Assembly: GCF_040939455.1 (NCBI RefSeq)
Contig: NC_134104.1
Location: forward strand, 145,178,501 to 145,242,500
Source of the DNA: Microcebus murinus
Taxonomy: Eukaryota > Chordata > Mammalia > Primates > Cheirogaleidae
Direction: 5' to 3'
DNA length: 64,000 bases
Part shown: positions 40,704 through 64,000 of the stretch, one piece after another
Numbering within the stretch: the first letter of the stretch is position 1
How the letters are laid out: each line of letters begins with the position of its first letter
Position numbers and translations under genes: made by a program
Notes under the pieces: generated by a model
The model's input: only the letters and a program-made list of their open reading frames with translations
The model's database searches: none
What the model was told of the DNA's origin: nothing

Positions 40704-40984
40704 GATAAATGACATATTGAGAGAAGATATTCACAACATCTAAAACCACACTTTGACATACAAGAAAATTCTGCAAATCCACAAGAAAAAGTAAAAAACT
40801 AGTTGATTGAAAAATGAGCAAAGTATATAAGCAGGAGTTCACTGAATGGCTAAAATGAGTCTCTACGAAGAGATGGTCAATTTCATTAATAATGAGAAAA
40901 ATACAAATTAAAACAACAATGTTCCTTAGATTTCAGTTTCTTGAGCAAAAAAAAAAAAAAAAAAAAAAAAACAACAACAATGAA

Positions 40985-41341
<357 letters not shown>

Positions 41342-41692
41342 TCACAGAAGGATGGAAATGCCAAGTACCATGCATGGGATGTGGGGATAGAAGTGACCTT
41401 GTGCCTTCTAGGTAGGCACCTTGACGGACACAGCCATCCTCAGGAGCAGTCCAGCACTGTCTGGTCAAATCGGCTGTGCACACGAAGTACAAATCCTGCT
41501 CTCAGGTGGTCTAGAAACATTCTCTCACACAGGTCCATAGGGCCTGTGGAAGAGGACGCACCATGCAGCACTGTTTGTATTGAACAAGAATCCACCCAGG
41601 TGTCACTTACTGGGAACCAGAATAGAAAAATGTGGTGTCAGCTATCATATCTGAACCAACTAGAACAGAGGTTCCCAAATTTCCTCACTTCA

Positions 41693-41850
<158 letters not shown>

Positions 41851-42057
41851 TCTCAATAATCTTTTCACAGTGCTCCTAAGCCAAAGGAAACAGCTAATAG
41901 TGTGGTTAGCCACTTTGTTCTGTTCATGATCAGTTAGGTCCAAACAGCTAATATGTATTTATGTCCTAATAACTTAGTACCTGTTTGAAGAAAACAATGC
42001 ACATAATTTGGAGGAGAAAATAATATTTCATTTCTTTTTTTCTTATTTTTATCTTTT

Positions 42058-42350
42058 TTAAAAATATTTTTTGAGACAGGGTCTTCCTCTAAATCCAGGG
42101 CTAGAGTTCAGTGCTCATCATAGCTCACAGCAACCTCAAACTCCTGGGCTCCAGTGATCTCCTGCCTCAGCCTCCTGAGTAGCTGGGACTACAGGCATGA
42201 GCCACCACGCCTGGCTAATTTTTCTATTTTTTTGTAGAGATGAGGTCTCTCTTTTGCTCAGGCTAGTCTGGAACTCCCGGCCTCAAACAATCCTCACACC
42301 TCAGCCTCCCAAAGTGCTAGGATTACAGGCGTGAGCCACTGCACCTGGCC
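42058..42350 (-). mobile_element. Alu
   Basis: Minus-strand dimer ending GAGCCACTGCACCTGGCC, inside the old hAT element. Confidence 0.9.
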
Positions 42351-42776
42351 CCATTCTTAACATAACCAGAATTATTTACTGAGGGGATGTGTGTGCCTGC
42401 TGGGCACTGCACAACTTCACAAATGTTGGGGTCAAATTGAACATTGTGCCCTTATTTTCTATTTCACCTTGATTTTCATGCAGTACACTTGCTTGTCACT
42501 GCCACTGCTGAGAATACAGCTTCACAAAGATATGATGTTATCAAAGGAATGTAGCTAGAACTGCAAACTTCCTCAAGTTACTAGTTCCCATGGTGCCTGA
42601 CAGATGTTAAGTATCACTATGTTTCCCTAAAAAGTAATATCTCACAGCAGCCCTACAGGTTCCCTGCAGCTTCCAAGAGCACCTTAGTGCACAGTTTGGG
42701 AACCACAGGATTAGATATCTACGTAGCAATATGAATAAATCTTCAAAGCAGTGTTTAATTCAAAAAATACCTAAGT

Positions 42777-43162
42777 TGTTTGGGGCTGAATGTTTGTGTC
42801 GCTCCAAAATCCACTGATGCCCTAACCCCCAAAGCGATTGCAACAGGAGATAGGGCCTTTGGGAGCTAATAAGATTTAGATTAGCTCAGGGGGGTGGGGC
42901 CATCATGATGGGATTCGTGCCCTTTTAAGAAGAGTAATAGATGAGTCTTCCCTCTTCCCGTGTTCACACACCAACAAAAGACCACGCGGGCACACAGTGA
43001 GAAGGCAGCCGTCTACCAGCCAGGAAAGGAGCCTTCACCAGGACCCAAATCCACCAGCACCTCGATCTTAAAATTTCCAGCCTCTAGAACTGTGAAAAAT
43101 AAACGCTGTTTGAGCCACCAATATATGGTATTTTGTTAGAGTAGTGCAAGCTGACTGAGACA
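42777..43162 (+). mobile_element. MLT1/MST-type LTR
   Basis: Plus-strand MaLR phrases: GGGGCTGAATGTTTGTGTC, TAGGGCCTTTGGGAGCTAAT, TTCCAGCCTCTAGAACTGTG, AATAAACGCTGTTTGAGCCA. Confidence 0.8.
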
Positions 43163-43462
43163 CCCAGTGGGGCCCACTGGGCTCCACTCAGCCTGCTCTT
43201 GCTGAGGCTTCTGTGATATGAATCCACCATCTTCGCTGCTAAATCCGCTCCTTCTCTGAGGGATGGGTTTCTAGGCAGCATTTGACCCTGTCAAAAGCCC
43301 CACCTCTTGGGAAGGCTCTAGTGGCTTCCACCACATGCCTCCCTCTTGGACTCTTCCCATGTCTTTGACTTGTCCCTCACAGCCTCCCCTGGGCTCTCCA
43401 ACCGTCCCACACTGAGCCCTTTCTCCACAATCTAACCCATCCCATTGGCAGCTGAAAACACC

Positions 43463-43910
43463 TGTCAAAAGACAAAATTATAACACATTTTAGCTTAAAG
43501 GTCTTAATTGGATTTTGTGTGTGATTCTAGAATTGGGCAACATCTCATTCTGTACAATAGAATGAGTGTTCTGGTGAGCTGAGCAGAGGAGGTTGGTTTT
43601 TTGGACAGAAAAGAGCAGAGGAAAGCAGAAACAGAAACAGAAAAACAGATTGGTTGTTTCAAAGTCACTTTCATTGTAAAGATTAAAGCACAGAGGGCTT
43701 CCTTATCATGCCAGCTAAAACTGGCCTGTTTGGGGATTTAGCTATTATCTGTCTTTCTTCCCATTTCTCACAAGGTCAGGTATACCACTTAGTTTCATCG
43801 TCATAGTGGTGTGGAACTTCAGCATGAGTGACGCCATTTTGGTTTGGCCCGCTGGGCCCATGCAAGGATCTCAGTCCAAACCAACGGCCTCCTAGACACT
43901 TGATTTAACA
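43463..43910 (-). mobile_element. Solo LTR, endogenous retrovirus type
   Basis: A 448-bp block with TG...CA ends (TGTCAAAAGACAAAATTA to TTGATTTAACA) that interrupts an L2-like stretch. Minus orientation is inferred. No internal viral sequence is adjacent. Confidence 0.55.
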
Positions 43911-45225
43911 CTCCCAAACCATTGTTTTCAGCCTAGACCTCTTTCCTGAGCTGGAGGCTACATATCCAACAGCCTGGTCACATCTCCACTCAGATATCCC
44001 ACAGGGACCCCAAACCTACCATGTCCTGACTACACTCACCATCTCTCCCAGTCTGCTTCTTCCCCATGTCTCCTAAGAAGATGGAGCCCCTCCCCTTCTG
44101 GTGGTATCCTATAATAGACTGCATTGTTTTCCTCACCCCTCCTTGCACCCACACCCTGGCCATGGCCTCGTCCCACCAGGTGGCGCTGGGCTGGCCACAG
44201 GACGTACTTGGCCAGAGCACAGAGGCGGAAGTGCGGCATGCCAGTTCCGAGCCCAGCCTTCAGAGTCCTCTTCTGCTCTGCCATGAGAAGAGCATGCCCT
44301 GGACACCCTGCTGGTTCCAAAAGAAGGATGAGTGACACATGGAGCAGAGCCTGGGTCCGCTGAATGCGACGGACAATAAAAGATCTCTGTTTGAAGCCAC
44401 CAAGTTGGAGGGTGATTTGTTATGCAGCAACAGTTGCCCAGCCTGCTCTCCTAAACCAGAAACCTGGACACTCCCTTTGACTCCTCCCAGCCTTCACACT
44501 GGGCATGGTGTGCCCAGAGCTTCCTATATCTGGAGGAGGTGGATCCAGAATCCACCTCCTCTCCCTCCTCAGCACTTCCGCCTCAGCCCAGGCCTGCAGC
44601 GCCAGGGAGAACTGAGAACTTCCCCTTCCTCCTAGTTGTCCCCATCTCCCCATCCTCCACACAGCATCCCGGGTGATCTTCCTAATCTGCAAATCTGATC
44701 AAGGACTTCCCTTTGGTAGATCAACTTTGCCCTCAGGTTGGGCTATCAGGGGTCTCGATGAGGGAAAAAGCCAGGCTGGGGACTGTAGACAACCTGGCCA
44801 CCTCCAGGCAGTGTCCGTTTTGTAACCAAGTCAGTGCAAGGGGTCCTTAATAGGTCCTGTGCATGGAGCTGGCTAGGAGTATGATAAGCCGAAGACCCCA
44901 CCCCAGGCCATGGGGATTCCAGCCAAGCAGCACTGCCTGAGGGTTTCCCCGAAACCCCTCTACTACTGGGTATGCCTTTTAAGGGCATCCACAGGGAGGA
45001 CAACTTGATCGGCAGTGGTAACTTGGAATGAAGAGATCTGTCTTCATCCCTTGATAACAGATCAGATCAGCAGTCTCCTTATATAGGCAAATGCACTCTC
45101 AGCCTTCCAGTCTTCCCTGTGGCCACAGTGGGATCAAAAGAGAGGATGGATAATATAAGCAGTGCTAACTCACTGTTTGTACTCTCATATTTTCCTGAAA
45201 TTAAAAAAAAAAAAAAAAAGGGATG

Positions 45226-45538
45226 GGCTGGCTGTAATCCTAGTACTCTGGGAGGCCGAGGTGGGAGGATTACTTGAGCTTAGGAGTTCAAGACCAGCCT
45301 GAGCAAGAGTGAGACCCTGTCTCTACTATAAATAGAAAGAAATTAGCCAAACAACTAAAAATAGAAAAAAATTAGCCGGGCATGGTGGTGCATGCCTGTA
45401 GTCCCAGGTACCCAGGAAGCTGAGGCAGGAGGATCGCTTGAGCCCAGGAGTTTGAGGATGCTGTGAGCTAGGCTGACACCATGGTACTCTAGCCCAGGCA
45501 AGAAAGTGAGACTGTCTCAAAAAAAAAAAAAAAAAAAA
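45226..45538 (+). mobile_element. Alu, 5'-truncated
   Basis: Begins at GGCTGGCTGTAATCCTAG, lacking the first bases, and ends in a long A tail. Confidence 0.9.
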
Positions 45539-45734
45539 GAGAGGATGACTCACCAGGCTGGGATAGGTGCACAGCCCATAGGGAAAAGCACCCCTGAACA
45601 AGACAAGGCCTCCCTGTGAGGCAGCTCTGGAAAGCCAGTGGCCTTGGCCTTCAGGAGACGTTCATATATTGCCATAGGCCTTCACACAAGGCTGCCCACT
45701 GATTCACTCTATCATAATTGTCTTATTTAGTGGT

Positions 45735-45870
45735 TAAACATGGATTTTGTAGTTCATGGCTACAACTTCATGGCTTTGGGCTTAGCTCTGCCACCGATTT
45801 GGGGACCCTGGGCCACGTTCATTAACTTCTTTATGGCTCAGTTTATCATTCTACAAAATGAGTATGATGA
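45735..45870 (+). mobile_element. MIR
   Basis: Contains TGGGCCACGTTCATTAACTT and TCATTCTACAAAATGAGTAT, MIR core phrases. Confidence 0.7.
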
Positions 45871-47156
45871 TTTATACAAAGTTCAAAGTGAATCTATATT
45901 GGTAGGTAGATATCAGAATAGTGATTACCTTGAGGGCTATTGATGGGGAAGGGTCATCAAGGAAACTTCTGGAGTGGTGGAAATGTTCTATGTCTTGGTC
46001 CCAGTGGTGTCTATATGGGTGTATAGACACAGTTTTAAAATCCATCAAGCACTTAAGATCAGTGTACTTTATAAACTTTACTGTATTTTATACCTTAATC
46101 GAAAAGTTTTTAAAAATAGAGATAATAGTACCTACCTCCCAGCATCATTGTGAAGATTAAAATGTACTCAGCAGGTTACATAATTGCTCCTGACCTGGTA
46201 GCCAGCATTTGGCTATTGTCACAGGCGGTGACTGTGTCCCCATTAATCTGTGAACAACTTGGAAGACAGGCCCTTTGTCACCTTACTGTTCTAGCAGTGA
46301 GGAGGATCCCACCTGGGCTCTAAGCAGTTCAAGTTCAGCAAAGGAGAGAGACAGGTCCTCAGACCGTTGCAGGCGTGAGAGAAGGCTCTGGAGAGCTGGT
46401 ATGCTCCTAGCAGAAGCCTCTCACATAGGTGTTGGGGAGGACTTCTGGAAAGAAGTCAGCCCTAGGGACAAGAAGATGCAGCCAGCCAGGAGGGATGAGG
46501 GGAGGAGAAGGTGAATACCATGAATACCAGCTGGCTGCAGGAACGAATGAGCTCCTGCATGTGGGCATCAGGACCTCTGATTTTAAATACAGGCGTGGTC
46601 TGTGACACGCCAGGCCTGAGCCACTCAGATTTGCTGGGTCTGGACAGGGTATGTCAGAGCCCGATGCCTCCAACCCCCAGGCACTGTGACCTGTGACCCC
46701 TGAGTCACCACCCTGTGGGGGGAACAGCTGCTCCAGGACGCAAGAAACAGCCAAGGGGGACTCCAGGTGCAGGGCCACCAGAGGGACAGGCAAGAACAAG
46801 CCGGCTTACAGTTGAAACTTCTGGCCCAGGTGTGCTCCGAGGGAAGCCAAGCCGCGTCAGGGCAAGGCGGTTGCAGCGTGAGGTTGCAGGTGAGGACGCG
46901 GAGAAGGTGAGGACGCGGAGGCGCGGAGGGGCGGGCTCCGCAGGGAAGCCGGCTGCGCTGGGCAACCGTTCGCTGCGCAGGTGAGAAGCCGAGGCCCGGG
47001 CGAGGCCGGCGGCGGTCCCCGCTCCGGTCCCCCAGCAGGCGGCGCCAGAGCGCAAGGCCGCCTCGTGACTCGGGTCCAGAGTCCGGTCGGGCGGAGCGAG
47101 GGGCGGGCCCCTGCGTCTCCGCGCGTTGGGCGCCGCGACAGACACGCCGCGGGACG

Positions 47157-47184
47157 GACAGACGGACGGACGGACGGACGGACG
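47157..47184. repeat. (GGAC)n microsatellite in XYLB 5'UTR
   Basis: About seven ACGG/GGAC units just upstream of the XYLB start codon, within the CpG island and probably within exon 1. Confidence 0.85.
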
Positions 47185-47206
47185 CGCAGCCTGACCCTCC
47201 AGGGCC

Positions 47207-63442
<16,236 letters not shown>

Positions 63443-63740
63443 TAGTCCTGTGAGCATGGTCTGCCCTGTCTCCCTGGATGGGGTCCGCCTGGTGTCAGCA
63501 CAGAGGGTTAGGTGCTAACCATCATCATCACATGAGTCCCCTCCTGCCCAGAGCAAGTTTGGGTCATCCCCACACCCTGGTCAGGAATCTCCCTGGTGCA
63601 CGATGTCTCCTGGTGAGGCTGCTGGGAAGGCCGGGCTTGGGCTTCTCTTTTCCCACTGGGTTCCAAATGCCTTGGAAACCCTATGCTCTGCTACAGTGGT
63701 AGCTCTCTCTGCTCACTCCTTGTAGCTATTGTGCTCACTC

Positions 63741-64000
63741 TTTTTTTTTTTTTTTTTCTTTTTTTTGAGACAGTCTCACTCTTTTGCCCAGGCTAGAGTA
63801 CCGTGGTGTCAGCCTAGCTCACAGCAACCTCAAACTCCTGGGCTCAAGCGATCCTCCTGCCTCAGCCTCCCGAGTAGCTGGGACTACAGGCATGCATCAC
63901 CATGCCCGGCTAATTTTCTCTCTATATATTTTTAGTTGTCCAATTAATTTCTTTCTATTTATAGTAGAGACAGGGTCTCGTTCTTGCTCAGGCTGGTTTC
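63741..64000 (-). mobile_element. Alu, cut by window end
   Basis: Poly-T head followed by TTTTTTGAGACAGTCTCAC. The left arm and middle are present and the rest lies outside the window. Confidence 0.94.

Larger units (their letters stand above)
44440..46850. other. Intergenic stretch upstream of XYLB
   Basis: Contains L2-like remnants (about 44440-44700), an Alu (45226-45538), a MIR (45735-45870) and an L1-like tail (45880-46110). From 46110 to 46850 it is plain unique DNA with no recognised gene. Confidence 0.6.

Overview
This window is vertebrate, and almost certainly from a strepsirrhine primate, most likely a Malagasy lemur. About thirty dimeric Alu copies carry the strepsirrhine-type middle segment (ttggccaattaatttctttc) rather than the human form. 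The window also holds L1 copies ending in 'tacccccataatatgctgaaataaa', MIR, L2 and MLT1 relics, and sparse genes with long introns. The gene order matches human 3p22.2: SLC22A14 followed by XYLB, both on the + strand.

Layout. 1-9513: old L1 pieces, one LTR-like element, a few Alus and microsatellites, with no coding exon seen. 9514-23084: SLC22A14, ten coding exons that splice in phase into a complete 615-residue reading frame, with a poly(A) signal at 23246. 23252-29643: intergenic, with a hAT MITE, L1 and Alus. 29644-31612 (- strand): the last four coding exons of DLEC1, introns retained and frame intact, with no upstream DLEC1 exon recognised on either side. In human, DLEC1 lies on the far side of SLC22A13 and in the same orientation as SLC22A14 and XYLB, so this looks like an inverted partial copy. 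31613-46850: intergenic repeats (L1, two solo LTRs, MLT1, an old hAT element split by Alus, many Alus). 46850-47560: a CpG island holding XYLB exon 1. 47207-63322: the first five coding exons of XYLB (126 codons); the gene continues past the window edge.

The most unusual structures are: (1) the inverted DLEC1 tail; (2) a 3.7-kb hAT DNA transposon in XYLB intron 3, with matching terminal inverted repeats, a perfect 8-bp target duplication, decayed transposase pieces, an Alu-inside-Alu and L1 tails; (3) a piggyBac-like TTAA element inside an MLT1 LTR in XYLB intron 2, itself carrying a young Alu; (4) an L1 insertion with a likely 3' transduction and a perfect 12-bp target duplication; (5) an 82-bp minisatellite of nearly seven copies in XYLB intron 2.

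SLC22A14 is a solute carrier linked to riboflavin supply and sperm energy metabolism in mouse. XYLB is xylulose kinase. They share a neighbourhood but no pathway. All identifications come from reading the sequence and from memory of the families; no database search was run.
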